Source: Sporobacter sp038405045
Lineage (GTDB): Bacteria > Bacillota > Clostridia > Oscillospirales > Oscillospiraceae
DNA length: 64,000 nucleotides
Assembly: GCA_038405045.1 (NCBI GenBank)
Contig: JBBZIV010000002.1
Span: 372,001-436,000 of the forward strand
Direction of reading: 5' to 3'
Of this stretch, positions 40,898-48,973 are shown one piece after another. The position numbers were made by a program, and so were the translations under genes. Each line of letters starts with the position of its first letter. Positions within the stretch are counted from its first letter, which is position 1. The notes beneath the pieces are model-generated. The model was not told the origin of the DNA, did not search any database, and saw only the letters and a list, made by a program, of their open reading frames with translations.

Positions 40898-41881
40898 TTG
40901 CTGGATGTTCTGTCGCAGGCCGAAATAGACAAGCTCATGCGTGACTTGGCTGCCGGTGAGGTGGATGAAACAGACGAACCGTCAAAAAATGCTGTCAAAA
41001 CATATGACTTTAAGACCGCCAACCGATTTACGAAGGAGCAGATTCGCGCCATCAACGTCGTTTTCAAGAATTTCGGGCACCTCTTATCGAATTATCTCAT
41101 GGGATCCCTGCGGGCCAGCTGTGATTCGGAAGTGCTCTCCATTGAAGAGATATCCTTCAACGAATTTAACAACTCGGTGCCGTCTCCCGTCATAATCGCG
41201 ATTATTAATACGATTCCCTTTACGGGGTCGTTCATCATGGAAATGACAAAGGAGATATCGTATTCCATCATCAGCCGTGTGTTGGGCGGGACGAAAGAGA
41301 TTACCGCCGAAGGCCGGCAGTTTACGGATATTGAGCTGGCCATCGTCGAGCGTGTGCTCTGGCAGGCACTGAAAAACTTTGACGAGGCGTGGATCAAAAT
41401 TATGGATGTCAGCTCCTCGCTGGAGAAAGTTGAAACCAGCATGCAGTTTGCCCAGATCGTCGACAATAACGAGCCTGTTTTAATGGTAACGCTCAACGTG
41501 ACGATCGGCAGCGAGAGCGGACTGATCGGTTTTTGCCTGCCGCATCAGGCGCTTGAGCCGTTTACGAAGAAGCTGAACACACAGCAGATGTATACCGGCA
41601 ACGCCACAAAAAAAGTTGATGCCGACCCGCTTGGCATCATCAAGACCATCGGGAGCACCGATATCGTCGTCAGTGCCGTCTTCAACCCGACGGAGGCAAC
41701 GGTTCGGGACATAACGAGCCTCAACGTGGGCGATGTGATACAGCTTCAGCACCGCCTCAACGAGCCGCTGATCATCAAATATCAGCAGGTACCGAAATAT
41801 CGTGCCGAAATCGGCAAGCTCAAAAACAATCTGGCCCTGAAAATCCTTGACGAAATCAGAGGAGACGACGAGAATGAGTGA
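40898..41881 (+). CDS. fliM: Flagellar motor switch protein FliM
   Basis: 327 residues. N-terminal CheY-P-binding LSQAEIDKLM, a middle CheC-like domain, and a C-terminal SpoA (FliN-like) domain. The start is TTG 40898: AAGGAGG is eight bases upstream, whereas an upstream GTG (40889) lies within the ribosome site. It forms the C-ring with FliG and FliY. Confidence 0.96.
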   Translation: MLDVLSQAEIDKLMRDLAAGEVDETDEPSKNAVKTYDFKTANRFTKEQIRAINVVFKNFGHLLSNYLMGSLRASCDSEVLSIEEISFNEFNNSVPSPVIIAIINTIPFTGSFIMEMTKEISYSIISRVLGGTKEITAEGRQFTDIELAIVERVLWQALKNFDEAWIKIMDVSSSLEKVETSMQFAQIVDNNEPVLMVTLNVTIGSESGLIGFCLPHQALEPFTKKLNTQQMYTGNATKKVDADPLGIIKTIGSTDIVVSAVFNPTEATVRDITSLNVGDVIQLQHRLNEPLIIKYQQVPKYRAEIGKLKNNLALKILDEIRGDDENE

Positions 41882-43007
41882 TTTGACCCAGGAAGAGATA
41901 GACGCCCTCGTCAGCGGCACAACGACGGCAATGACGCAGGATTATTCGGAAGAGGATATGAAAGACCTCCAGGCGCTTGAAGAGGTCGACGCCGTCGTCG
42001 CCGAGGATATTTCCACCTATTTTACACCGGATGAGGTTGATGCGCTGGGCGAAATCGGTAATATCAGTATGGGGAACTCCGCGACGACCATGCACGCGCT
42101 GTTGGGCCGAAAGGTGACAATCACAACACCGAGGGTTGGCTTGTTTAAAACGGAAAACGTGCTCTCAGCGTTTAAATGGCCGTTTCTGGCCATCAGCGTG
42201 GAGTATACGGAGGGCATGTTCGGCAAAAATCTTTTAATCCTGAAGGATTATGACGCGGCTGTCATCACAGACCTTTTAATGGGCGGCGAAGGCAGCGTTG
42301 ACAGAGATAAAATTGTCCTTAACGAGATTCATTTAAGTGCCATGAGCGAAGTCATGAATCAGATGGTCGGCTCATCGGCAACGGCCATGGCCAATATGAT
42401 GGGCCGCTATGTCAATATCGCGCCGCCACAGATTGAGCGAGCCACACCCGACGATGATGTCTCCTCGTTTTTGGACGGCACGCCCCTCGTCATTAAAATC
42501 AGCTTTGATATGGAGATTGAAGGACTGCTCAAAAGCAAGCTGATGCAGATCATGTCGGTCGAGATGGCGCGATCAATGATCAATGAACTCATGCCGAGCG
42601 AAGAGACGAGCCCCGCCAAGGCGAAAGCACCTGCTCCCGCCGCGCAGCCGGTACCTGCCGCGCCGAAACCTGCCGCGGCACCGCCGCCAGAGCCGAAGCG
42701 CGTGCAGTCGGTTAAACCAGCCGCGTATCAGTCTTTCGACGAGCCGGGAATGGCTTCGATGGGTGACATCAGCCATATTAACTACGATCTCATCAACGAC
42801 ATTCCGCTGCAGGTCACCGTTGAGCTTGGCAAATCCAAAAAGAGCCTCAGCGACGTTATGAATTTTGGTATCGGTTCCATTATCGTTTTGGATAAGCTGG
42901 CCGGAGAACTTGTTGACGTCATCGTCAACGGCAAGAAAATTGCTAAGGGCGAGGTTGTCGTCATTGACGATAATTACGGCGTCCGTATCACGGAAATCAT
43001 TCGGTAA
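41874..43007 (+). CDS. fliY: Flagellar motor switch phosphatase FliY (CheC-FliN fusion)
   Basis: 377 residues, the FliY length. N-terminal MSDLTQEEIDALVSG, then a CheC-type domain with DEVDALGEIGNISMGNSATTMHALLG and NEIHLSAMSEVMNQMVGSSATAMANM (both phosphatase motifs), a Pro/Ala-rich linker (~242-270) and a C-terminal FliN domain (VTVELGKSKKSLSDVMNFGIGSIIVLDKLAGE). It hydrolyses CheY-P at the motor and builds the C-ring. The ATG overlaps the fliM stop by 8 bases. Confidence 0.96.
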   Translation: MSDLTQEEIDALVSGTTTAMTQDYSEEDMKDLQALEEVDAVVAEDISTYFTPDEVDALGEIGNISMGNSATTMHALLGRKVTITTPRVGLFKTENVLSAFKWPFLAISVEYTEGMFGKNLLILKDYDAAVITDLLMGGEGSVDRDKIVLNEIHLSAMSEVMNQMVGSSATAMANMMGRYVNIAPPQIERATPDDDVSSFLDGTPLVIKISFDMEIEGLLKSKLMQIMSVEMARSMINELMPSEETSPAKAKAPAPAAQPVPAAPKPAAAPPPEPKRVQSVKPAAYQSFDEPGMASMGDISHINYDLINDIPLQVTVELGKSKKSLSDVMNFGIGSIIVLDKLAGELVDVIVNGKKIAKGEVVVIDDNYGVRITEIIR

Positions 43008-43054
43008 AAAAGAGTTTCCCAGATCAATCGGCTTTGTCCGGATAAGAATTGTGA

Positions 43055-44278
43055 GTGGTAAATGTGTTTGAATGTGTAGCAAGTCAGCCGATATTTAATA
43101 TTAAAAAAGAAATATTCGGATATGAGTTGCTATACAGAGCAGGGCAGGACTCGGTAGAATATGACGCCACCGATGGCAGCAGCGCGACGAAAGATGTTTT
43201 GGTAACGGCGTTTAGTGATATCGGCATTGAGGCCATCACCGGCGGGCGCAAAGCATTTGTCAACTTCACGGCGGACCTCATTTTAGAAGAAGTGCCACAC
43301 ATGCTCTCCAACGACATTCTTATTGTCGAGCTTTTAGAGGATGTCCGGCCGACGGAGGCGGTGCTGGCCGCCTGCCGAAAGCTCAAGCGCCGCGGCTATC
43401 TCCTCGCACTGGACGATTTCATTTATACGGAGGACGCCGAACCGCTTGTTGACCTGGCCGATATCATAAAAATCGACTTTATGAAGTGCGATGTCGACAG
43501 TATTGCAAAAAGCGTTTACAGAATCACGCGCAACAGGCGAAAAATTCTGCTGGCGGAAAAAATTGAGACGTATGAAGACCTTGAATTAGCCAGATCATTA
43601 GGCTTCAACCTCTTCCAGGGCTTCTTTTTCTGCAAGCCGACAATTGCAAACGCCAAATGCACCGAGACGCTGCAGGTCAGCAAGCTTCAACTCATTAAAT
43701 ATATTGCCGACCCAGAGGTCAGCTTTTTTGATCTCGCCAACGTCATCAAGCGCGATCTCGTCTTGTCATACCGCCTTTTAAAAATCGTCAATTCCGCCTA
43801 TTACGGGCTCAAATACACCGTGACCGGCATTCTGCATGCGCTTTTAATTCTAGGTCTCAATGAGATAAAGAAATGGATTTCCCTGATCGTTTTAAACCAG
43901 ATCAAAACGACGAAACCGAGCGAGCTGATCCGCGCGGCGCTTGTCCGCGGGATTTTCATGGAGAAGATCGCCATCTCACAAAAAAAGCGGAAATACAGGG
44001 ATGAGTATTTTCTTGTCGGGTTGTTTTCGCTGGCTGAAGCCATCATGGACACGCCCATTGACGCGATCCTGAAAGAAACACATTTGAGCGAGGAAATCAC
44101 AAAGCCGCTCATAACGGGCGAGGGCGAAAAAGCCGAGCTTTTAAAAATCATTACCCATATCGAGCGGGCGGAATGGGACGAGGCGCGGGAATATGCCGCC
44201 AAATGCGGCGTTGACTCCGGCAAAACGAACCAGTTTTACATCGAAGCGATGATAGACGCAAACAAGCTGCTGAAATAA
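43055..44278 (+). CDS. EAL-HDOD domain signalling protein
   Basis: 407 residues. N-terminal EAL domain (1-~205): FGYELLYRA, FVNFTADLI, ILIVELLED, LALDDF, IKIDF, AEKIET and QGFFFCKP, so most metal and substrate ligands appear kept. C-terminal HDOD domain (~210-400: IKRDLVLSYRLLKIVNSAYYGLKY, GLNEIKKWISLIVLNQ). It belongs to the YuxH-type group; some members hydrolyse cyclic-di-GMP, others do not. It starts at GTG 43055 or 43064; no strong ribosome site. It sits inside the flagellar operon, between fliY and flgB. Confidence 0.9.
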   Translation: MVNVFECVASQPIFNIKKEIFGYELLYRAGQDSVEYDATDGSSATKDVLVTAFSDIGIEAITGGRKAFVNFTADLILEEVPHMLSNDILIVELLEDVRPTEAVLAACRKLKRRGYLLALDDFIYTEDAEPLVDLADIIKIDFMKCDVDSIAKSVYRITRNRRKILLAEKIETYEDLELARSLGFNLFQGFFFCKPTIANAKCTETLQVSKLQLIKYIADPEVSFFDLANVIKRDLVLSYRLLKIVNSAYYGLKYTVTGILHALLILGLNEIKKWISLIVLNQIKTTKPSELIRAALVRGIFMEKIAISQKKRKYRDEYFLVGLFSLAEAIMDTPIDAILKETHLSEEITKPLITGEGEKAELLKIITHIERAEWDEAREYAAKCGVDSGKTNQFYIEAMIDANKLLK

Positions 44279-44292
44279 AAGGAGGTGATTTT

Positions 44293-44706
44293 GTGTTAGA
44301 CAATATGTTTTCCTCGGTCAACACGCTCCAGAAAGGCCTAAATGCCTCATGGCTTCGCAACGAGGTCATCGCCAATAATATCGCAAACGTTGACACCCCC
44401 GGTTTCAAGGCCTCGCACGTCCAATTTGAGGATCTCATGGCTGAGGCAGCCGGGTCGGACGGCGGCACATTATCTCTGGAAACGACAAACGAAAAGCATC
44501 TCGGCTTTTCGGGCGGCGCGTCAATTTCAAGTGTCGAGCCGCAGATGGTGACCGACGAGACGACGTCAACGCGTCTTGACGGCAATAACGTCAATATCGA
44601 AAACGAGATGGTCGAGCTGGCGAAAAACTCCATTAATTATTATACGACCGTCACAAAGATCAATTCTGAATTCCGCAAGCTCAATACAGCCATCAACGTC
44701 AACTAA
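44293..44706 (+). CDS. flgB: Flagellar proximal rod protein FlgB
   Basis: 137 residues. LDNMFSSVNTLQKGLNASWLRNEVIANNIANVDTPGFKAS is the FlgB opening, and the C-terminal NNVNIENEMVELAKNSINYYTTVTKINSEFRKL is diagnostic. It starts at GTG 44293 with GGAGG seven bases upstream. In most Bacillota flgB-flgC-fliE head the operon; here they follow the EAL-HDOD gene. Confidence 0.96.
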   Translation: MLDNMFSSVNTLQKGLNASWLRNEVIANNIANVDTPGFKASHVQFEDLMAEAAGSDGGTLSLETTNEKHLGFSGGASISSVEPQMVTDETTSTRLDGNNVNIENEMVELAKNSINYYTTVTKINSEFRKLNTAINVN

Positions 44707-44759
44707 ATGACGAAGATGTTGCGGTACAGGCATAAATAAATCGGAACGGAGGAAACCAA

Positions 44760-45203
44760 ATGGGCTTTTTAAGCGGCATGGATATTAGTGGCTCCGGCCT
44801 GACAGCACAGCGGATGCGGATGGATGTCATCTCCGATAACATTGCCAACGTCGACACGACGCGCACAGCCGACGGAACGCCGTATACGAAAAAATACGTT
44901 GTTTTGGCTGAACGCAGCGATTTTGCTGGTGTTTTGAAAAATGCCTCCGGCGGCACCTCGGGCAGTGTTTCAGGCGGTGTCCGCGTCACCGAAATCGGGG
45001 AAGACACGACAACGCCCTACCAGCTTGTCTACGACCCAACGAATCCCGACGCCGGTGCCGACGGCTATGTCCGAATGCCGAACGTTGACATCACGCAGGA
45101 GATGGTCGACATGATTTCGGCTTACCGTTCCTACGAGGCAAATGTCACGGCTTTCAACGCGTACAAAGACATGGCGATCAAATCGCTTGAAATCGGCAAA
45201 TAA
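44760..45203 (+). CDS. flgC: Flagellar proximal rod protein FlgC
   Basis: 147 residues. GFLSGMDISGSGLTAQRMRMDVISDNIANVDTT and the C-terminal YVRMPNVDITQEMVDMISAYRSYEANVTAFNAYKDM match FlgC. It builds the proximal rod with FlgB. GGAGG precedes the ATG. Confidence 0.96.
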   Translation: MGFLSGMDISGSGLTAQRMRMDVISDNIANVDTTRTADGTPYTKKYVVLAERSDFAGVLKNASGGTSGSVSGGVRVTEIGEDTTTPYQLVYDPTNPDAGADGYVRMPNVDITQEMVDMISAYRSYEANVTAFNAYKDMAIKSLEIGK

Positions 45204-45230
45204 CGCCGACGGCAGAAAGGAGCACCACTT

Positions 45231-45542
45231 ATGGTCAGTATCGGCTCGTCTCTCATCAGTAGTCTGGGCAATCTCTCCAATACGGTCACATCAAAACCAG
45301 CATCATCGGAAACAACATCCGATTCCGGTTTCAAGCAGGCGCTTTCCAGCGCGCTTGACCGCTTTGAGCAGGTCGGAGACGAAAACGCGCAATCCACACT
45401 GGATTTGTTAACAGGCAATACAGATGATCTGTCCAACACCATGATTGCCGCCCAGAAGTCCGAAATTTCCCTTAATTTGACGGTGGCGCTTCGGAACAAG
45501 GCTGTAGAGGCGTATAAAGAAATTATGAACATGCAGGTCTGA
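45231..45542 (+). CDS. fliE: Flagellar hook-basal body complex protein FliE
   Basis: 103 residues. Ser-rich N-terminus then FKQALSSALDRFEQVGDENAQ and MIAAQKSEISLNLTVALRNKAVEAYKEIMNMQV, the conserved FliE C-terminal helix. It joins the MS-ring to the rod. AAAGGAG precedes the ATG. Confidence 0.94.
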   Translation: MVSIGSSLISSLGNLSNTVTSKPASSETTSDSGFKQALSSALDRFEQVGDENAQSTLDLLTGNTDDLSNTMIAAQKSEISLNLTVALRNKAVEAYKEIMNMQV

Positions 45543-45563
45543 CCTGCCGTTGGGGGGCGCACA

Positions 45564-45923
45564 GTGCTGAATTTTTGGGATTACGTCCAGGCGATCGCCA
45601 TCATCGTCGCCGTTTTGTTCGGGGCGTATTATGTCACGAAGCTTGTGGCGAGAACGAGCACCGGCTCCTTCCGCAGAAACACCGGTATCCGCATCCTTGG
45701 CTCACAGCCGCTTGCGAAGGACAGATCTGTTTTCGTGGTGGAGATCGGGGAAAACGCGTATATTCTCGGCGTCAGCGCGCAGCGCGTTGAGCTGCTGGAC
45801 AAGCAGCCGACAGCGCAGCTCGGCCTTCCCAAGGAAGAGCCGTCACCCGTCCTGCCAAGCTTCGCTGCGAGCTTTAAGGACGAACTGAATAAACGGTTGA
45901 AAAGGTTTAACAAAGATGACTAA
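45564..45923 (+). CDS. fliO: Flagellar biosynthesis protein FliO
   Basis: 119 residues. One N-terminal membrane segment (DYVQAIAIIVAVLFGAYYVTKLV), then a soluble part with IRILGSQPLAKDRSVFVVEIGENAYILGVSAQRVELL, the FliO pattern. It helps assemble FliP in the export gate. It starts at GTG 45564 after GGGGGG. Overlaps fliP by 8 bases. Confidence 0.88.
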   Translation: MLNFWDYVQAIAIIVAVLFGAYYVTKLVARTSTGSFRRNTGIRILGSQPLAKDRSVFVVEIGENAYILGVSAQRVELLDKQPTAQLGLPKEEPSPVLPSFAASFKDELNKRLKRFNKDD

Positions 45924-46761
45924 ATGCGAAAAACCCAGATTTAATTGGATACCGGTATCTGAAGAAAGGCTGCCGGACCCTGGAAAATTTGAACCGGCAC
46001 ATCAAAAGCTCTTCAAAACCGCAAAAATCTGCGCGGCCACGAGCTTCATTTTTGTTCTCGGTTTGATGCTGCTTTTGGGTGTGTCGCACAGCGTGGCGGC
46101 GGCCCCCATCGATTCGGTCCAGTCCCTCTTAGACAATAACCAGCAGTCCATGCAGATCATTATGATCTTAACGGCCATTACGCTGGTGCCGACGGCACTC
46201 ATTATGCTCACCGGCTTTACGCGGATCGTCATTGTTTTATCCATCGTGCGCAACGCCATCGGGCTGCAAAATATGCCACCTAATACGGTCATCATCGGCC
46301 TGGCGCTCTTTATTACATATTTCGTCATGAGCCCTGTTCTCGTTAAAATCAACGACGTCGCTTATCAGCCTTACGTTAAAAACCAGATCACGTTTACCGA
46401 GTTTTCGGAGAAGTCCATGGTGCCGCTCCGGGAGTTTATGCTGAAGGAGACGTACACGACGGATTTGAATTTCTTCGAAGACCTGTCCGGCGTTGATAAG
46501 CAGACGGATGTTAAAAATGTTCCCGACCGCGTCGTCATCGCCGCGTTCGTCACAAGCGAACTCAAGCACGCGTTTGCCATCGGATTTTTTATCTACATCC
46601 CGTTTATCGTGATCGATATGATTGTGGCGAGCACGCTGATGGCAATGGGTATGATGATGCTGCCGCCAGCGATGATCTCCATGCCCTTTAAAATTCTGCT
46701 GTTTGTTTTAGTAGACGGCTGGCGCCTGACAATCGGGACGCTCGTCAGCAGCTTCGGCTAG
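45916..46761 (+). CDS. fliP: Flagellar export gate protein FliP
   Basis: 281 residues, about 60 longer at the N-terminus than common FliP. A hydrophilic ~40-residue start precedes a membrane segment (AATSFIFVLGLMLLLGVSHSVAA) and the core: IIMILTAITLVPTALIMLTGFTRIVIVLSIVRNAIGLQNMPPNTVIIGLALF and VIAAFVTSELKHAFAIGFFIYIPFIVIDMIV. It forms the export pore. AAAAGG is ten bases before the ATG. Confidence 0.95.
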   Translation: MTKCEKPRFNWIPVSEERLPDPGKFEPAHQKLFKTAKICAATSFIFVLGLMLLLGVSHSVAAAPIDSVQSLLDNNQQSMQIIMILTAITLVPTALIMLTGFTRIVIVLSIVRNAIGLQNMPPNTVIIGLALFITYFVMSPVLVKINDVAYQPYVKNQITFTEFSEKSMVPLREFMLKETYTTDLNFFEDLSGVDKQTDVKNVPDRVVIAAFVTSELKHAFAIGFFIYIPFIVIDMIVASTLMAMGMMMLPPAMISMPFKILLFVLVDGWRLTIGTLVSSFG

Positions 46762-46772
46762 AGGGGGAAAAA

Positions 46773-47045
46773 ATGATCACACAACCGGAAATTCTGACGG
46801 TCATTAAAGATGCTGTCTACGTCGTCCTCCTCGGCTCGGCACCGATGCTTGCCGCGGCGCTCATCATCGGTATCCTCGTCTCCATTTTTCAGGCCACCAC
46901 GCAAATCAATGAACAGACGCTGGCCTTTGTCCCGAAAATCATTGGTATCCTCCTGGCGCTGCTTCTTTTCGGCGGCTGGATCATTTCCAAGCTCACGGAC
47001 TACACGGTGGAGCTCTACAATTCGATTAACGTTATGCTGAAATAA
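46773..47045 (+). CDS. fliQ: Flagellar export gate protein FliQ
   Basis: 90 residues with two membrane segments (VVLLGSAPMLAAALIIGILVSIFQA and FVPKIIGILLALLLFGGWI). TTQINEQTLAFVPK is the FliQ signature. Twelve bases after fliP. Confidence 0.96.
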   Translation: MITQPEILTVIKDAVYVVLLGSAPMLAAALIIGILVSIFQATTQINEQTLAFVPKIIGILLALLLFGGWIISKLTDYTVELYNSINVMLK

Positions 47046-47054
47046 GGGGCGAGT

Positions 47055-47846
47055 ATGGCGCAGCTGTCATTTGTTTGGAACCATCTTGATTATGTGATAC
47101 TGATGTTTGTCCGCATCAGCGGGCTCTTGATATCAAGCCCGATCTTTGGGCGCCGGAACGTCCCGAACATTGCAAAAATCGGCTTCTGTGCTGTTTTAAC
47201 CGCTGTTTTCATGGCCGGTCTCCCGGCACCGGTCTCATACCCTGTTTATGACAATTTGGTTGTCTACGCGCTTGTCTTAGTCCGCGAGCTCGCCTTTGGC
47301 GTTGCGATGGGCTTCGTGTTAACGACAATGTTTAATTTAACGATGACAGCCGGCGCCATCATGGATTATCAGATCGGCTTTTCCATGGCAAGCATCTACG
47401 ACGCCCAGAACAACGCACAGACGCCTATTACAGGCAGCCTTTTCAATATCATGATGATTCTGCTCTTCTTCCTGTACGACGGGCACCTGAAGCTCATTGA
47501 CCTCATTTGGCGGACATTTACAGCAATCCCCGTCGGCGCGGCTATGGCACCGGCCGAGATTTTATGGGTAGCGGCCGAGGTGATGACAAAGTCTTTTGTC
47601 TTGTCGGTCATGGTGGCGATGCCGGTTCTGGCGGCAGGGATCATGATGGAATTTGCGCTGGGAGCCATCATTAAAACCGTCCCGCAGATGAACATGTTCG
47701 TCGTGGGCATCCCGATTAAAATTGTCGTTGGTCTCGTTGTTTTACTGATGACATTTTCACTTTTCGCTATCGTGACAAAAGATATTTTTTCCACGATATT
47801 CAGCCAGATTGGCTTGATGTTTAATCACCTGGCGGGCAAGGCGTAA
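47055..47846 (+). CDS. fliR: Flagellar export gate protein FliR
   Basis: 263 residues with about six membrane segments. FVRISGLLISSPIFGRRNVPNIAKIGFCAVLTAVF and the ELAFGVAMGFVLTTMFNLTMTAGAIMDYQIGFSM region are typical. It joins FliP and FliQ in the gate. Nine bases after fliQ. Confidence 0.96.
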   Translation: MAQLSFVWNHLDYVILMFVRISGLLISSPIFGRRNVPNIAKIGFCAVLTAVFMAGLPAPVSYPVYDNLVVYALVLVRELAFGVAMGFVLTTMFNLTMTAGAIMDYQIGFSMASIYDAQNNAQTPITGSLFNIMMILLFFLYDGHLKLIDLIWRTFTAIPVGAAMAPAEILWVAAEVMTKSFVLSVMVAMPVLAAGIMMEFALGAIIKTVPQMNMFVVGIPIKIVVGLVVLLMTFSLFAIVTKDIFSTIFSQIGLMFNHLAGKA

Positions 47847-47888
47847 TGGCGCAAATAATTTTCAGATAGCAGAGGTGAACTTGGCTTT

Positions 47889-48959
47889 ATGGCGCAGGGC
47901 AGCGGCGAAAAAACAGAAAAAGCCTCGCCAAAGAAGCGAAGAGACACACGCAAGAAGGGCGATGTTCATAAAAGTGCCGATTTATGTTCGGCAATCATGA
48001 TTTTCATCATGTTCGGCACACTGAAAATCGGGTATGAAGGCTTTATCCGCTCCATGCGGGACTTTTCGGCCAATATGCTCTCGGCGGGCACCGTTGCCGG
48101 AAACGCCGGAAATGTCACCAGCGCGTCGGTCGTTTTGTACTACAAAAACATCCTTTTATCCGTTATGCCAATAATTTTGCCGCTGATGCTTGTGGCAATG
48201 ATTGGCGGTGCGCTCGTCCATGTTGTGCAAACGGGACCGATGTTCGTTACCGACAAGCTCAAGCCGGACTTCAGCAAAATCAATCCGATTGCCGGTTTTA
48301 AGCGACTTTTTTCCTCGCGGTCACTTGTTGAACTGGTAAAAGCGATCATTAAAATCATTATTCTCTGCTATGTTGCCTACGCGTACCTCTCCAAAGGCAT
48401 CAAAGGCTTTGTCGGTCTGATCAACACGGACGTTGGGACGGCTTTTTCAAAATTCCTCTCACAGACGTTTTCCATGGGAATCATGATCGGAATCGTGCTG
48501 ATTGCCTTTTCCGCCATCGACGTTTTGTATCAGTGGTGGAAATTCGAAAAAGACATCATGATGACAAAGCAGGAGGTCAAGGAGGAAAATAAGCAGCTCG
48601 AAGGCGACCCCCAGATCAAGGGAAAAATTCGCCAGAAACAGCGTAAAATGAGTGCCCAGCGTATGATGAACCGCCTGCAGGAGGCGACCGTCGTCGTCAC
48701 AAACCCCGATCACTACGCCGTTGCGCTCCGCTACCGCGAAAATGTTGACAAAGCACCGGTTGTTATTGCCAAGGGCGAGGATTATCTGGCACAGCGGATT
48801 AAGCAAAGGGCCGCCGAGCTCAAAATCGCCGTTGTCGAGAACAAGCCCGTCGCGCGTGCCCTCTACGCCGCTTGTGACATCGACGATGAAATTCCGCCGG
48901 AATTGTACCAGGCCATCGCCGACGTCCTGATATACGTCTATAAGATGATTAAAACATAG
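47889..48959 (+). CDS. flhB: Flagellar export switch protein FlhB
   Basis: 356 residues, the common FlhB length. N-terminal GEKTEKASPKKRRDTRKKGDV, four membrane segments, and the cytosolic cleavage domain VVVTNPDHYAVALRY. The usual self-cleavage motif is NPTH; here it reads NPDH. Asn-Pro is kept, so cleavage is still likely. It switches export from hook to filament substrates. Confidence 0.95.
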   Translation: MAQGSGEKTEKASPKKRRDTRKKGDVHKSADLCSAIMIFIMFGTLKIGYEGFIRSMRDFSANMLSAGTVAGNAGNVTSASVVLYYKNILLSVMPIILPLMLVAMIGGALVHVVQTGPMFVTDKLKPDFSKINPIAGFKRLFSSRSLVELVKAIIKIIILCYVAYAYLSKGIKGFVGLINTDVGTAFSKFLSQTFSMGIMIGIVLIAFSAIDVLYQWWKFEKDIMMTKQEVKEENKQLEGDPQIKGKIRQKQRKMSAQRMMNRLQEATVVVTNPDHYAVALRYRENVDKAPVVIAKGEDYLAQRIKQRAAELKIAVVENKPVARALYAACDIDDEIPPELYQAIADVLIYVYKMIKT

Positions 48960-48973
48960 AAAGGTTCGTGGCA

